A program made the translations under genes and the position numbers. A DNA stretch of 64,000 nucleotides, from NCBI GenBank assembly GCA_016708305.1, contig JADJGB010000001.1:124001-188000 (forward strand), given 5' to 3'. The notes under the pieces were generated by a model that was given only the letters and a program-made list of their open reading frames with translations, was not told the origin of the DNA and ran no database searches. Shown here one piece after another: positions 10,909 to 22,508 of the stretch; the stretch's first letter is position 1, and every line of letters starts with the position of its first letter. This stretch comes from Sphingobacteriales bacterium (GTDB lineage Bacteria; Bacteroidota; Bacteroidia; Chitinophagales; Chitinophagaceae).

Positions 10909-12255
10909 ATGAAAAAAAAGTTGATTTTATTTTTAGGGCTGATATTGCAAACCTCAATTTGCTATCATGTTTTTGCACAGCAAGATTTTCGTAAATGGGC
11001 ATTAACCCCTCCAATGGGCTGGAATAGTTGGGATTGTTACGGATCTTCCGTTACAGAAGCCGAAGTAAAAGCTAATGCCGACTATATGGCGGCACATCTG
11101 AAGCCTTATGGTTGGGAATATATTGTTGTTGATATCAGGTGGTTTGTTGAAAATGACAAAGCTGGCGGATATAATCAAACAGACCCAAGGTATATTTTGG
11201 ATGAGTTTGGGCGCTATCTGCCTGCGGTAAACAGGTTTCCATCTGCAGCAAATGGAGTCGGGTTTAAAGCAGTGGCTGATTATGTACATGCCAAGGGGCT
11301 TAAGTTTGGTATTCATATCATGAGAGGTATTCCCAAAGAAGCCGTTGCAAAAAAAACTCCCGTAAAAGGAGCCTCAGTTACAGCCGATCAGATTTATACT
11401 ACCGAGATGCAATGCAAGTGGCTAAAAGACAACTATACTATAGTTGCTTCAAAGCCGGGCGCTCAGGAGTATTATAACTCCATTATGGATATGTATGCTT
11501 CGTGGGGAGTAGATTTTATTAAGGTTGATGATCTTTCCACTCCCTATCACAAACCGGAAATTGAACTGATCCGCAAGGCGATAGATCAAACCGGTCGCCC
11601 TATTGTACTTAGTACTTCTCCCGGCGATACCCCCTTTGAAAACGCTGAGCACATCAGCACTCATGCCAATATGTGGCGAATGGTAGATGATGTTTGGGAT
11701 GTCTGGAGTCACATGATCCACCTGATGAAAGTAGCGCAAAACTGGTACCCTTACATCAAGCCCGGCACATGGCCGGACTGTGATATGATTCCGCTTGGAA
11801 GAATATCTATACGTGGTGAAAGAGGAGATGATAGGCAAAGTCGTTTAACAAAGGATGAGCAATATTCGCTGATGACATTTTTTACCATCCTCCGTTCGCC
11901 TCTTATGTTTGGAGGCGATTTGCCGAGTCTGGATCCTTTTACTTTGTCATTGCTCACCAATAAAGAAGTATTGGAGATGCACCGGCATGGTACAAAAGTA
12001 CGTCAACTATTCCAAAAGAATGGTAAGCTTGCGGTAACCTCTGTTAATGCCAAAACAGGAGCAAAATACCTGGCCTTGTTTAATATTTCGGATAACAAGG
12101 AGCCGATGACCATTGAAGTGCCACTATCAGAACTGAGAGTTAAGAAAAAAACAAAAGTGGTGGATATCTGGACTAATCAGTCGTTAGGAAAATTGCGGAC
12201 AAGCATAAAAGCTGAGATCCCTATGCATGGCTGCAAATTATTTTATCTGAAATAG
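10909..12255 (+). CDS. GH27 alpha-galactosidase-like glycosidase
   Basis: Retaining glycosidase expected to release terminal alpha-galactose (or beta-L-arabinopyranose, as some GH27 members do). The 448-residue frame is intact, with a signal peptide (CYHVFAQQ). The TIM barrel begins with the GH27 hallmark TPPMGWNSWDCYG and continues with VDIRWF. The nucleophile Asp is in DFIKVDDLS (near residue 205). The acid/base Asp is in the segment WRMVDDVWDVW (near 258-263). LRSPLMFGGDLP precedes a C-terminal beta-sandwich (about 350-448). The ISL3 element lies only 13 bases past the stop codon, so the gene is intact but any transcript continuing to the DUF2264 gene is interrupted. Alpha-galactosidase is the usual activity; NPCBM-type lectin domains are absent. 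Confidence 0.87.
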   Translation: MKKKLILFLGLILQTSICYHVFAQQDFRKWALTPPMGWNSWDCYGSSVTEAEVKANADYMAAHLKPYGWEYIVVDIRWFVENDKAGGYNQTDPRYILDEFGRYLPAVNRFPSAANGVGFKAVADYVHAKGLKFGIHIMRGIPKEAVAKKTPVKGASVTADQIYTTEMQCKWLKDNYTIVASKPGAQEYYNSIMDMYASWGVDFIKVDDLSTPYHKPEIELIRKAIDQTGRPIVLSTSPGDTPFENAEHISTHANMWRMVDDVWDVWSHMIHLMKVAQNWYPYIKPGTWPDCDMIPLGRISIRGERGDDRQSRLTKDEQYSLMTFFTILRSPLMFGGDLPSLDPFTLSLLTNKEVLEMHRHGTKVRQLFQKNGKLAVTSVNAKTGAKYLALFNISDNKEPMTIEVPLSELRVKKKTKVVDIWTNQSLGKLRTSIKAEIPMHGCKLFYLK

Positions 12256-12310
12256 CAATATGAACATCGGGTCACTTTCATTAAATGGGGAGTACGCCTA
12301 ATTTTGTTGC

Positions 12311-12670
12311 ATGGATACATCATATATCGGTCATTTTTTACCCAAGGGGTTATTGGAATATTTTGATATTACAGGTATAGATGAACTATGCTTTGTAAAG
12401 GACAGGTCAGTTTATTTTCAGATTTCATTGGAAGAACGGAATATGATATTGGGAGATGTGGATGGTACCCAATATGAGTCAAAAAGGTTTTACGGAGATA
12501 ACCCTACAGGATTTCCCAGTCCGTAGCAAAGCAGTTTATTTGGCAATAAAAAGAAGACGCTGGCGACATAAAAAAGAGGCTGGTAAAATTATCAGAAACG
12601 ACTTTTCATTTGTAGCCGAAGGTTCAGGGTTAACCAAAGAACTATCGGATTTTTAAAAGGTACAGGTTGA
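12311..12670 (+). pseudogene. IS transposase N-terminal ORF (ISAon1-type), frameshifted
   Basis: A short first ORF of the insertion sequence, matching in organisation the separate N-terminal region protein of ISAon1-type transposases. It begins MDTSYIGHFLPKGLLEYF and, after removal of one A in the A5 run near 12484, continues ESKGFTEITLQDFPVRSKAVYL and RRRWRHKKEAGKIIRNDF. A second shift near 12652 (T-run) leads to a natural stop at 12668-12670. It probably contributes DNA binding. As written, the ORF is not intact. Confidence 0.7.
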
Positions 12671-13644
12671 TACAAAGGTTGATACTATCAGCAACATAGC
12701 TGGTTACCATCAGATACAGCCTTCAAAATTAAACTGTCATTATAAAAGTATAGCAGTGGTTTTAAAGACTGGAACCAGCTCACTCACTGCGAAGATTATC
12801 TTCTTTTTCCGGACAACATTGGAGCCTACCTAAGCATAGATGAACTAAGTTTATCCAAAGGAGAATTATACACATTTGTTACCAACAAAAACGGCAGGGC
12901 AAAGCAGGGTACATTGGTAGCCGTCATCAAAGGAACACTATCTAAAGACATTATAACCACCCTAATGAAACTTTGTGAACACAAGCGTTTGCAGGTAAAA
13001 GAAGTCACTCTTGATATGGCAAAAAACATGGAAGCTGCCGTAAAGCAGGTATTTACAAATGCCACTCTGGTTACCGACAGATTCCATGTAATAAAACTGG
13101 CAATGGAAGCCTTGCAACACATAAGAATAAACCTGCGATGGAAAGAATTAGACAAAGAAAATGCAGCCATTAAAAAGGCTAAAGAACAACAAATAAAATA
13201 TGAACCAGTAATGCTGGAAAATGGTGAAACACCCAAACAATTACTGGCAAGGTGCAAATATATTTTAGCCAAAAAACAAAACGACTGGACAGAAAATCAA
13301 ATACAAAGAGCCACCCTGTTATTCAAATATTTCCCTGAATTAGAAACTGCTTACCACCAAACTTTAGCCTTTAGAAACATATACGAAAACCAACAAAAAG
13401 CATCTGCTAAGACAGCGTTTGAACAATGGATACAAAAGTACAAGAGCAGGCATTAAAAGAGTTTTATACCGTTGCTAATACCGTAAAATATAATTTAGAT
13501 AACATACTTAATTTCTTCAATAACCGAAATACAAATGCCAATGCAGAATCATTCAACGCTAAAATAAAACTATTCAGGGCTAACCTTAGAGGCGTAACCG
13601 ATACCAAATTCTTTCTTTTCAGACTGCATAAACTTTTTGCCTAG
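12671..13644 (+). pseudogene. ISL3-family DDE transposase (main ORF), frameshifted
   Basis: The catalytic transposase of the element. The start cannot be fixed because the 5' part is shifted (one A missing near 12743). From about 12750 it reads GFKDWNQLTHCEDYLLFP, then the first catalytic Asp in AYLSIDELSLSKGEL, the second in LVTDRFHVIKLAMEAL and the Glu in NANAESFNAKIKLFRANL. The end is TKFFLFRLHKLFA with stop at 13642-13644. A second lesion near 13435 (one A missing in CAAAAGTA) splits the frame at 13456. Without repair no functional transposase is made. Confidence 0.85.
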
Positions 13645-13763
13645 TCCCCAGTAAATAATGGTGAGCCTGAACATCTTCCTAAAAATGCTGAAATTTGTTA
13701 AAAAGAATAGATGATTAAAAGTAACCAAAAGTAATAGCCTGTTCGATACTAAAGATTATTTAA

Positions 13764-15805
13764 ATGAGAAGCGTATTTATTTTATTCCCGGTTTTTGTCT
13801 GCTGTTTTTGTTCAGCATTCGCTCAAAATGCTCCAAATGGTTTAGGAAAAGTGTTGCAACAAAAGCATGTAACCAATCAGTCCTTGTTTAAAATAGATCA
13901 GCCGGATTATCAGCGCAGTCCCTATACTGGCATGACCCGTAAGCATTGGAGGGATGCCGCATTGTATTTATTGCGGGGTGCCTTTAGTTATATTGACAAG
14001 ATGGATGACCCCATGCAGTTCCCCAAAGAGCCTGGAAAAAGCTATCCCAGATCAGCATCGCAGGTGCCAACAGAAAAGCTGGAAGGGCTGAGCCGCACTT
14101 TATTTATCGCATCACCACTACTGAAGGAGGATTCTAGTCTTGTTTTGAATAATATTCGCATAGCTGATTATTATCGCCATCAGATATTGAACCTGCTAAA
14201 CCCCGAAAGCAACTCTTATATAAAACCTCAGGAAAAGGGTGGCGGTTCCAGCCAAATACTTGTCGAATTTGGAGCCTTGGCCGTTTCACTGTTTTATGCC
14301 CCTGAAGTATTATTTGATCCGCTCACCAAAGAGCAAAAAGATCTACTGGCTCATACGATGCTGAGCTATGGCGATGGCAAAACAGTGCCATCCAACTGGA
14401 AGTTCTTTAATATTTTCATTTTGAGTTTTTCAAAATGAAGGGCTATCCGGTAAATGAAAAACTATTGGTCGAGTATTTAGATAAATCATTAGATCATTAC
14501 CGAGGTGATGGCTGGTACAATGATAATCCGGCGTATGATTATTATAGTATGTGGGCTTTCCAGATGTATGGGCCGCTATGGGCAGAATATTTCGGGAAGA
14601 AATATTATCCGGGATATGCTGAGAAATTTCTCAAAAATTTTGATGATCTGAAGACCACATATCCTTATATGTTCAGCAAGGACGGGGAAATGATCGTGTG
14701 GGGAAGAAGCATGTCCTACAGGATCGCCTCTGTTGTTCCCTTTGCATTGATGGGTTTGCAAAAGGACCCCAAAGTCAATTATGGCTGGATGCGAAGGATC
14801 GCCTCCGGGGTGATGAAACAGTTTATAACCCATCCTGAGTTTTTAAAAGATAATGTACCTACCCTTGGCGTGTATGGTTCTTTTGAGCCTGCAGTGCAGC
14901 CTTATAGCTGCCGGGGAAGCGTGTACTGGATGGGCAAGGCTTTTTTTGCATTGATGTTACCAAAGGATAGCCCTTTCTGGACTGCAACAGAGAATGATGG
15001 AGCCTGGGATACAGCAATGCAAAAGAACAAAGTGTACAATCATTTTGCTGATACAGCCAATATATTAATTACCGATTACCCGAATATCGGTGCTTCGGAA
15101 ATACGCTCCTGGTGTAAAGTAAAGCTGATAGGAGCCTGGGAAACTTTCCGCGCCAGCGAAAATTACAACAGACTCTCTTACAACAGTGCCTTTCCCTGGC
15201 AGGCAGATAGTGCAGATGGTGTTGTATCTATGAACTATATTATTAAAAATACAAAGAACGAATGGGAGCCATTACGGTTATATGATTTCAAAAAATTTGA
15301 AAATGGAATTTATTATCGCGATGCAGTATTGGAAACCAACCCAGGTATAAAGCTACAATTAGCCGAAATTCCTTTACCCAACGGAATTTTACGTATAGAT
15401 CACATTTCAAGCGATACGGCTACAGCATTACGACTGGGTCATTATGCTTTACCCAAACTTGAAAAACCGATCACCACCACCAAAAGAAAGATAAAAGGTC
15501 ATGAGGCGATGATAATAGACAATGGTCAATATCAGTTAGCGATTGTCAATGTGAAAGGCTGGAAAAAAGCTTATGACGTAGAAACAAAAAATGTGCACCC
15601 GCAAAGTAAAATCAGTAAAGTGCTGAATCTGTCTGATCAGATAAAGGCAGGTGAAAATAAAACGTATATCACCTTAATGCTTTGGAAAAAATCGGGTGAA
15701 AAATGGAGCGATGATGAGATGTTGCCAATAAGAAAACTTGCCCAATCAGACGATGGATACAGGATTTATCTAAACAGTAGAGAACTCAAAAATGTAGAAT
15801 ATTAA
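13764..15805 (+). CDS. DUF2264 family glycosidase-like protein (GH154-like), frameshifted
   Basis: Secreted (alpha/alpha)-barrel protein of the DUF2264 family, which I associate with CAZy family GH154 (beta-glucuronidase activity in arabinogalactan loci; this link is from memory). It has a signal peptide (CFCSAFAQNAP), then SPYTGMTRKHWRDAALYLLRG, YPRSASQVPTEKLEGLSRT, the conserved DGWYNDNPAYDYYSMWAFQM and DGEMIVWGRSMSYRIA, and a beta-rich C-terminus. The frame stops at 14438; inserting one T in the T5 run near 14430 gives SFFKMKGYPVNEKL and continuity to 15805 (about 680 residues). It lies downstream of the insertion sequence but probably belonged to the GH127-GH27 operon. Confidence 0.82.
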
Positions 15806-15851
15806 ATCAAATCGTAGGCACTAAATGCTTACCCAAATCAAAATTAAGAAA

Positions 15852-15956
15852 ATGAACAAAGTACCAGAAAAGAACATTCCTTTTAGAAAAGGAAAACGAG
15901 CCAGACCGCCTGCCTTCCTTTATTTATTTCAACCTGCTGACATGAGTATAGAATAA
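15852..15956 (+). CDS. Possible 34-residue small ORF upstream of SusC2
   Basis: An ATG-started frame of 34 codons in the 208-base gap before SusC2. It begins MNKVPEKNIPFRKGKRARPP and ends LFQPADMSIE. The N-terminal half is strongly basic. I recognise no family. It could be a leader peptide, a small regulator or simply an open frame by chance; the short length leaves this open. Confidence 0.25.
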   Translation: MNKVPEKNIPFRKGKRARPPAFLYLFQPADMSIE

Positions 15957-16013
15957 CAATAATGTAAGCATGTATTAAAACCTTTTTTTCACTTAAACCA
16001 AAAGAAATAGAAT

Positions 16014-19000
16014 ATGTATTTTCGATGTTACTTCAAATATCTTCTTATCATAGCCCTTTTTTTGGGCATGACAGATAGTGCTTTATTTGCACAGCAGCAA
16101 AACATATTGGTTAAAGGGATCGTATCTTCCGATGTTGGAGGCTCTTTGCCAAATGTAACTGTGGCATTAAAGTTTGACTCAACTATTGCTACCATGTCCG
16201 GTTCGGATGGTAGTTATCTCATTCAGGTTCCGTCCAATGGTACACTTGTTTTTAGTGCAATTGGGTACAGCAGAATGGAACGTACCATTCAGGGGGAAAC
16301 AGTAATAAATGTGGTGATGATCGCCCAATCTACTATTATTGACGAAGTAGTAGTAACGGCCTTCGGAAATAAGCAAAAGCGTTCCAGCATGGTTAGTGCA
16401 ATTTCCACTATTACACCGGAAGAATTAAAAGGCCCCACAAGCAACCTTACCACTATGATGGCTGGTAGAGTTGGAGGTATAATTGCCTATCAACGTAGTG
16501 GAGAACCTGGTAGTGACAATGCTCAGTTCTTTATTAGAGGACTTGGAACTTTTGGTACCGGCAAGCAAGATCCGCTCATATTAATAGACGGAATTGAATC
16601 GAACAATACTGATATGGCACGCTTACAACCGGATGATATTGCATCATTCAGTGTGCTGCGCGATGCTACAGCTTCCGCAGTTTATGGAGCACGTGGTGCT
16701 AACGGTGTTGTATTAATTACCACTAAAATAGGTACTGCTGGAAAAACCAAGTTCACTGTTAGGTCTGAGGTTACTGGATCTTCCAATACCAGAAATTTTC
16801 AGTTTGCTGATAACATAACTTATATGACCCTGGCAAATGAAGCGGCATTAACGCGTGATCCTTTAGCGCCCTTGCCCTATCTGCAAACAAAAATAGATGC
16901 CACTGCCAAACCTAATGCAGATCCATTGCTTTATCCAAACAATAACTGGATTGATCAGTTGATTAAAGATTACACTGTCAATACACGTAACAATTTAAGC
17001 CTTGCAGGTGGATCGGAAAAAGCACGCTATTATATTGCGGGTACTTTCAATGTGGATAATGGAGTATTAAAGGCAGAAAAACTAAACAACTTCAATAGCA
17101 ATGTTAAGTTGATTAATTATAGTGTTCGCTCAAATGTGGATTTGAAAGTTACAAAATCTACAGATGCAGCAGTCAGGGTGTATGCTCAGTTTGATGATTA
17201 CAAAGGACCTCTGTTAGGAGGGAATAACGAAAATGGAGGTGCTCGTATTTTCCGAACGGCAATATGGTCCAATCCGGTCATGTTCCCGGCTATTTATCCA
17301 CAATCTATGTCCGAGTTTGCTACTCACCCATTGTTTGGTAATGCGGTAACACCAGATGGCGGCCTTTACTCAAACCCTTATGCGGAAATGGTGAAAGGCT
17401 ATTCTGAATACAACCGATCCAATGTGCAGGCACAAATAGAAATAAAGCAAAATCTGGCTTCTTTGACTAAAGGGTTAACTGCTCGATTAATGTCCTACGT
17501 AAGGCGCGAATCTTTTATGAGTGTGTCCAGATGGTACAATCCATATTTCTATACAACCGAAGTTACACCAGAAGGAGATGTAAGCCTGATAAGATTAAAT
17601 GGTGGAGGCCAGGGTTCTTTAGGTACAACGGGTACAGAATATTTGAACTATTCACCCGGATCTAAAGATGTGTATGCTACTTTTTATACAGAAGGTGCTC
17701 TAAATTATGACCGTAGCTTTGGGAAGCATACCGTAGGCGGAATGGTAATTACAACAATGCGCAACTATGCATCCGGCAATATGAGCAGTTTGCAACTCTC
17801 ATTACCCGCAAGAAATCAGGGTTTGTCTGGAAGGTTTGGCTATGGTTATGATAACCGCTACCTTGCTGAGTTTAACTTTGGATATAATGGATCAGAACGT
17901 TTTGCAGAAAACAGCCGTTTCGGATTTTTCCCGTCCTTTGGTGCGGGTTATGTTGTTTCCAACGAAAAATTCTTTGAACCCTTACTAGACGTAATAAACT
18001 CACTAAAGTTAAGAGCTACTTATGGATTTGTGGGTAGTGATCAGATCGGGAACTCATCAGACAGATTTTTCTATCTTTCTGAAGTATCCATGAATGACGC
18101 TAACTATGGAGCTACCTTCGGAGAGCTTTATGGCTACAATCGTCCTGGTGTGTTGGTTAGTCGTTATGCAAATCACAACATTACCTGGGAGAGATCAGAG
18201 CAAGTTAACCTGGGATTGGATCTTCGCTTGTTTAAAGCATGGGAACTTAATATCGATGTTTATCGCAATCATCGAACTAATATATTAAGTGGTCGTACTT
18301 ACATTCCATCAACCATGGGGCTTCAGGCATCCATTATAGCCAACACCAATGAAGGGCAAAGCCAGGGCTTGGATGTAATGACAACCTTTAATAAGGATTT
18401 TGGTGGTGGTTGGAGTATCCAAATGCGCGGCAATTTCACCTATGCCACCAGCAAAGTATTGAAGTACGATGAGCCTTCCTATCCCGACAGTGAATGGTAT
18501 CGTTCACGTGTTGGATCATCAATGTCACAGCGTTATGGTTATATCGCTGAACGCCTGTTTGTGGATGATAATGAAGCGATCAACTCCCCCATCCAATTTG
18601 GTGGCAGACCAGGTATTTCCACTGGCGGTTCTTATGGCGGCGGTGATATTAAATACCGTGATGTAAATGACGATGGTGTCATAAACTCACAAGATATGGT
18701 GCCCATTGGCCTTCCTACTTCGCCTGAAATCATTTATGGTTTCGGCGGAACCATTGCCTATAAAAGTGTTGATTTTAGTTTCTTCTTTCAGGGTTCTGCA
18801 AGATCTTCGTTCTTTATCAATTCAGAAAATATTGCTCCATTTGTTCTTAATGGGGGTAGCCAAAATGCCCTGTTAAAAGTAATCGCCGACAGTTACTGGA
18901 GTGAAGACAAACGCAACCTGTATGCCATGTGGCCCAGGCTTAGTGAACATTTCGTTTCCAACAATAGTCGCGAAACAGTTGCCGGCGAAACCTCAACCTG

Positions 19001-19231
19001 GTGGATGCGCAATGGGAATTTTCTAAGGCTTAAGAATGTGGAACTTGGCTTTAACCCAAAGCCTACACTTGTCAAAAGAATCGGACTGAACTCTGCCAGG
19101 GGGTGTACCTGAATGCTACTAATCTTGCTGTATGGAGCAATTTCAAAATGTGGGATCCTGAAATGGGCGGCTCTGGTTTGGGATACCCCATACAAAGTGT
19201 GTACAATCTAGGTATTCAGTTGTCTTTTTAA
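16014..19231 (+). CDS. SusC-like TonB-dependent outer-membrane transporter 2 (3' frameshift)
   Basis: Second SusC-type importer, paired with the SusD at 19258. It has a signal peptide (DSALFAQQQ), a carboxypeptidase-regulatory-like domain, the TonB-box region IIDEVVVTAFGN near residue 110, plug motifs (GRVGGIIAYQRSGEPGSD, FIRGLGTFGTG, LRDATASAVYGARGANG) and a 22-strand-type barrel ending IQSVYNLGIQLSF at 19229-19231. The frame stops early at 19112 after ARGCT. Adding one G to the G5 run near 19098 gives LNSARGVYLNATNLAVW and carries through to the true C-terminus. Repaired length is about 1072 residues. Without the last beta-strand and its terminal Phe the protein would not be assembled by the BAM machinery. 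Confidence 0.93.
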
Positions 19232-19257
19232 TCATCGCTTACAAAACTGTAAATAAA

Positions 19258-21253
19258 ATGAAAGTATATAAATTAATAAAGGTTGCCATCAATACTAGTA
19301 GAAAGCAATTACTGGTATTGGGTTGTGTATTGCTATTGACGGCAACATCCTGTAACAAATATTTGGATATAGTGCCAGACAATGTTGCAGTAATCGACAA
19401 CGCATTTACAATGCGTACAGAAGCAGAAAAATATCTTTTCACTTGTTATTCTTTTTTGCCTAAAGATGGTGATCCCAGATACAATATTGGATTGTTGGGA
19501 GGCGACGAGATTTGGCTGCCTCGAAATCCAAAGAGATCTGGATGCTTATGCATGGGGAACACTGAATATTTCAGGAATTGCCACTGGAGGACAGAATGCC
19601 TCAGAACCCAGATTAGATGCCTGGCGCGGTTGGTGGCAAGGTGGTGGCCCATCTGACAGATTTGGCCTTTGGAAAGCAATTAGAAATTGCAATATTTTTT
19701 TAGAGAATGTGAAGGACTTAACTAAAGTACGTGATCTGTCCTTAGATGAACGCTCCCGTTGGATTGCAGAGGTTACTTTCTTAAAGGCGTATTATCATTA
19801 TTACCTTTTAAGAATGTATGGACCCATTCCTTTAGTAGATCAAAATATTGATATTAGCGCCACCGAGGAAGAAGTACGTGTCAAACGCAAACCCTTTGAT
19901 GAATGTGTTGAGTATATCTCTGGTTTATTGGATCAGGCTACCCCTGATTTACCTTTGGTAATTGCTGATAGAACAACGGAGTTGGGTAGAATAACAAAAC
20001 CCATAGCGGCTGCCATAAAAGCAAAACTTTGGTTGTTGGCGGCCAGCCCCTTGTTCAATGGAAATTCAGACTACGCAAACTACACAGACCATGACGGACT
20101 ACAATTGTTCCCTGCAACTTATGATGCTAATAAATGGTCAAAAGCAGCTGAGTATGCGAAAACTGCTATAGATATTGCAGAACAAGCTGGACACAAATTG
20201 CATGTGTTTACTGGTACCAGTTTTCAATTGTCCGATACCACGCTTTTGCAGTTGAAAATAAGAACGGCCATGACAGAACGTTGGAGCACAGAGCATATCT
20301 GGGCAAACCCCAATAGCCGTGCCGGATTTGATATGCAGGCTAGAGCTATGCCCAAACTTTCAGGTTCAGAATCAAGCGGACAAGCACGTATGCAGTTTGC
20401 GGCTCCCTTGAAAATTGTTGAGATGTTTTACTCTAGTAATGGTGTGCCCATAAATGAGGATAATCAGATTAATTTTTCAAATAAATATGCGACACGATTG
20501 GCAGTGTCTTCCGACCGATTTTACATCAAACCCGGATATGAAACCGCCAGATTAAATTTTGATCGTGAACCCCGATTTTATGCTTTTATTGGTTTTGACG
20601 GAGGTGTATGGTATAAGTATGATAGCCCTTCTGGATCCGATGAAAACTCCTGGGTAGTGGAAAGCAAATACACTCAAATTTCAGGTGCAACAGATGCGTT
20701 AGGTTTTTTGAATGAAACCGGATATTTTGTTAAGAAACTGGTAGATTGGAACGCCACCCACACCAATAGCAATCAGGGGATCAATTACAGAGATTATCCC
20801 TGGCCAGAAATTCGTTTGCCGGATCTGTATTTGATGTATGCCGAGGCATTGAACGAAAGTCAGGGTCCAGTAGCCGATGTATTGGCGTATCTGGATAAGA
20901 TTAGAGAACGTGCTGGCTTGTTGGGGGTGGCCGAATCATGGTCCAGGTTCTCCAACAAACCTGGTAAGTACACTACTAAAGAGGGTATGCGCGAAATAAT
21001 ACAACAGGAAAGAGGAATTGAATTGTCCTTTGAAGGACAACGCTTTTGGGATTTACGTAGATGGAAGAAAGCGGGCGAGGTGCTCAATCAGGCTATCACA
21101 GGTTGGAGTGTTTATCAGGACAAAACAGCCGATTATTATAGAGTGCGTACTATTTACACCCAAAATTTTGTTGCGCCTCGTGATTACCTATGGCCAATAC
21201 GAACCGATGACATCAGGGTGAATCCTAATCTGGTACAAAACCCGGGTTGGTAA
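19258..21253 (+). CDS. SusD-like nutrient-uptake lipoprotein 2 (frameshifted)
   Basis: Surface lipoprotein partner of SusC2. The lipobox Cys is residue 32 (LTATSCNKYLDIVPD). SusD core motifs follow: AIRNCNIFLENV, WIAEVTFLKAYYHYYLLRMYGPIPLVD, KAKLWLLAASPLFNG, LPDLYLMYAEALNESQG and GIELSFEGQRFWDLRRWKKA, with the usual LVQNPGW end. Near 19530 the frame is broken: removing one A from CCAAAGAG gives NPRDLDAYAWGTLN and joins the N-terminal 90 residues to the rest. Repaired length is about 665 residues. It is 26 bases after SusC2 and 28 bases before the DUF5000 lipoprotein, which indicates one operon. Confidence 0.92.
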
Positions 21254-21281
21254 TAAATTATTCTATAAAATTTCTTAAGAT

Positions 21282-22472
21282 ATGAAGAAGATACAAATAT
21301 TATTTTGGAGCCTGTTGGCACTTATTTGGATAAGCTGCGGCAAGGAAAGAACACTAGAACCATTGGAAAAAAATTCCACACCTCCAGGCAAAGTGTCAAA
21401 TGTTCAATGGACCGCTGGACCGGGGTATGCCACTATTACTTATGCATTACCTTCTAACCCCGATTTGTTATATGTAAAAGCGGTTTACAATCTTGCATCT
21501 GGCAGAGAGATGGAAGTGAAAGCATCTTATTATGGGAGAACTTTAAAAGTAGAGGGATTTGGTGATACTGATGAGCATGAGGTGAAGTTGTTTGCCGTTA
21601 ATAGAAGCGAAGTGGCTTCCGAAGCCGTTTCTATTAAGGTGAAACCTCTGGAAAACCCTATTTGGAATGTATTTAGAAGCTTGTCCTTAGCTCCGGATTT
21701 TAGCGGAATACGGGTAACGGCCAGCAACCTGACAAAAGCTGATTTGGCATTCGAAGTGTATGCAGCGGATAGCACTGGAGTGTTAAAGCCCACGGCTAAC
21801 AACATTTACACATCGGCGGAAGAAGTTAGACGTACCATCAGGGGATACGATTCTATTCCAAGAAGTTTTGCAGTGACTGTAAGGGACCGATGGTTGAATT
21901 ATAGCGATACATTATTTGCAAACTTAACACCCCTTTACGAAGCAGAAATTCCAAGGCCCGGTTTTAGATCATTATCATTGCCAGGAGATGTTGGTCTTCA
22001 TTCTTCAACACCAATGACGGGGATGTGGGATGGCATTGCTGATCCATGGCCTCAAATTGTTATGACTAGTTCGGCTGTTCTTACTCCGCAATGGATCACT
22101 TTTGATATTGGAAAACTAGCTACTCTTAGCCGTATTGTCATTTACGACTATGGTGAGTACTTTAACGGGCGCACCTATTTTTATGCAGGCAATCTTTTAG
22201 ATTTTGAGATATGGGGATCTGACAATCCTCCTGCAGACGGAAGTTTTAATAACTGGGTCAAAATGGGAACATTTAAATCTGTAAAGCCTTCCGGTAGTCC
22301 TTATGGTGTTAATACCGCCGAAGATCGTGAAATCGCAAGAGCGGGCATAAGCTATACGTTTGAACCAGGAATGCCTAAAGTAAAATACTTACGCATTAAG
22401 AGTAATAAAAACTGGCAAGGGACCACCTATTTTGCAATAGCAGAGGTAAGGGTATTTGGTGATCCACGCTAG
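21282..22472 (+). CDS. DUF4959/DUF5126/DUF5000 surface glycan-binding lipoprotein
   Basis: Accessory surface lipoprotein found right after SusD in many Bacteroidota glycan loci, occupying the SusE/SusF position. The 396-residue frame is intact. The lipobox is LIWISCGKER (Cys near residue 20). Residues about 25-125 form a fibronectin-like DUF4959 domain (PGKVSNVQWTAGPGYATITYALP). A middle beta domain (DUF5126-like) follows. Residues about 245-396 form the F5/8-type discoidin-like DUF5000 domain (GMWDGIADPWPQ, WITFDIGKLATLSRIVIYDY, YLRIKSNKNWQGT, FAIAEVRVFGDP). It probably binds the target polysaccharide. The domain calls rest on family resemblance. Confidence 0.8.
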   Translation: MKKIQILFWSLLALIWISCGKERTLEPLEKNSTPPGKVSNVQWTAGPGYATITYALPSNPDLLYVKAVYNLASGREMEVKASYYGRTLKVEGFGDTDEHEVKLFAVNRSEVASEAVSIKVKPLENPIWNVFRSLSLAPDFSGIRVTASNLTKADLAFEVYAADSTGVLKPTANNIYTSAEEVRRTIRGYDSIPRSFAVTVRDRWLNYSDTLFANLTPLYEAEIPRPGFRSLSLPGDVGLHSSTPMTGMWDGIADPWPQIVMTSSAVLTPQWITFDIGKLATLSRIVIYDYGEYFNGRTYFYAGNLLDFEIWGSDNPPADGSFNNWVKMGTFKSVKPSGSPYGVNTAEDREIARAGISYTFEPGMPKVKYLRIKSNKNWQGTTYFAIAEVRVFGDPR

Positions 22473-22508
22473 CGCTTTATGTATTTTAAACAAATTAATT
22501 TTATTAAG

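Larger units (their letters stand above)
12269..13667 (+). mobile_element. ISL3-type (ISAon1-like) insertion sequence with 8-bp target duplication
   Basis: The ends can be read directly. Imperfect terminal inverted repeats (17 of 23 positions match) start GGGTCAC at 12269 and, on the opposite strand, GGCTCAC at 13667. Both share TGGGGA at their inner side. The same 8 bases, TGAACATC, flank the element at 12261-12268 and 13668-13675, and are the target-site duplication. An 8-bp duplication and GG-starting ends are typical of the ISL3 family, which agrees with the transposase inside. The element is 1399 bases long and carries two consecutive reading frames in the arrangement I know from ISAon1-type elements. 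Both are frameshifted. Confidence 0.88.

Noticed and set aside
12311..12670. Programmed frameshifting to explain the split transposase ORFs
   Set aside because: Several breaks occur at plain A and T runs in both directions, matching the lesions in host genes; a programmed site would be single and conserved.
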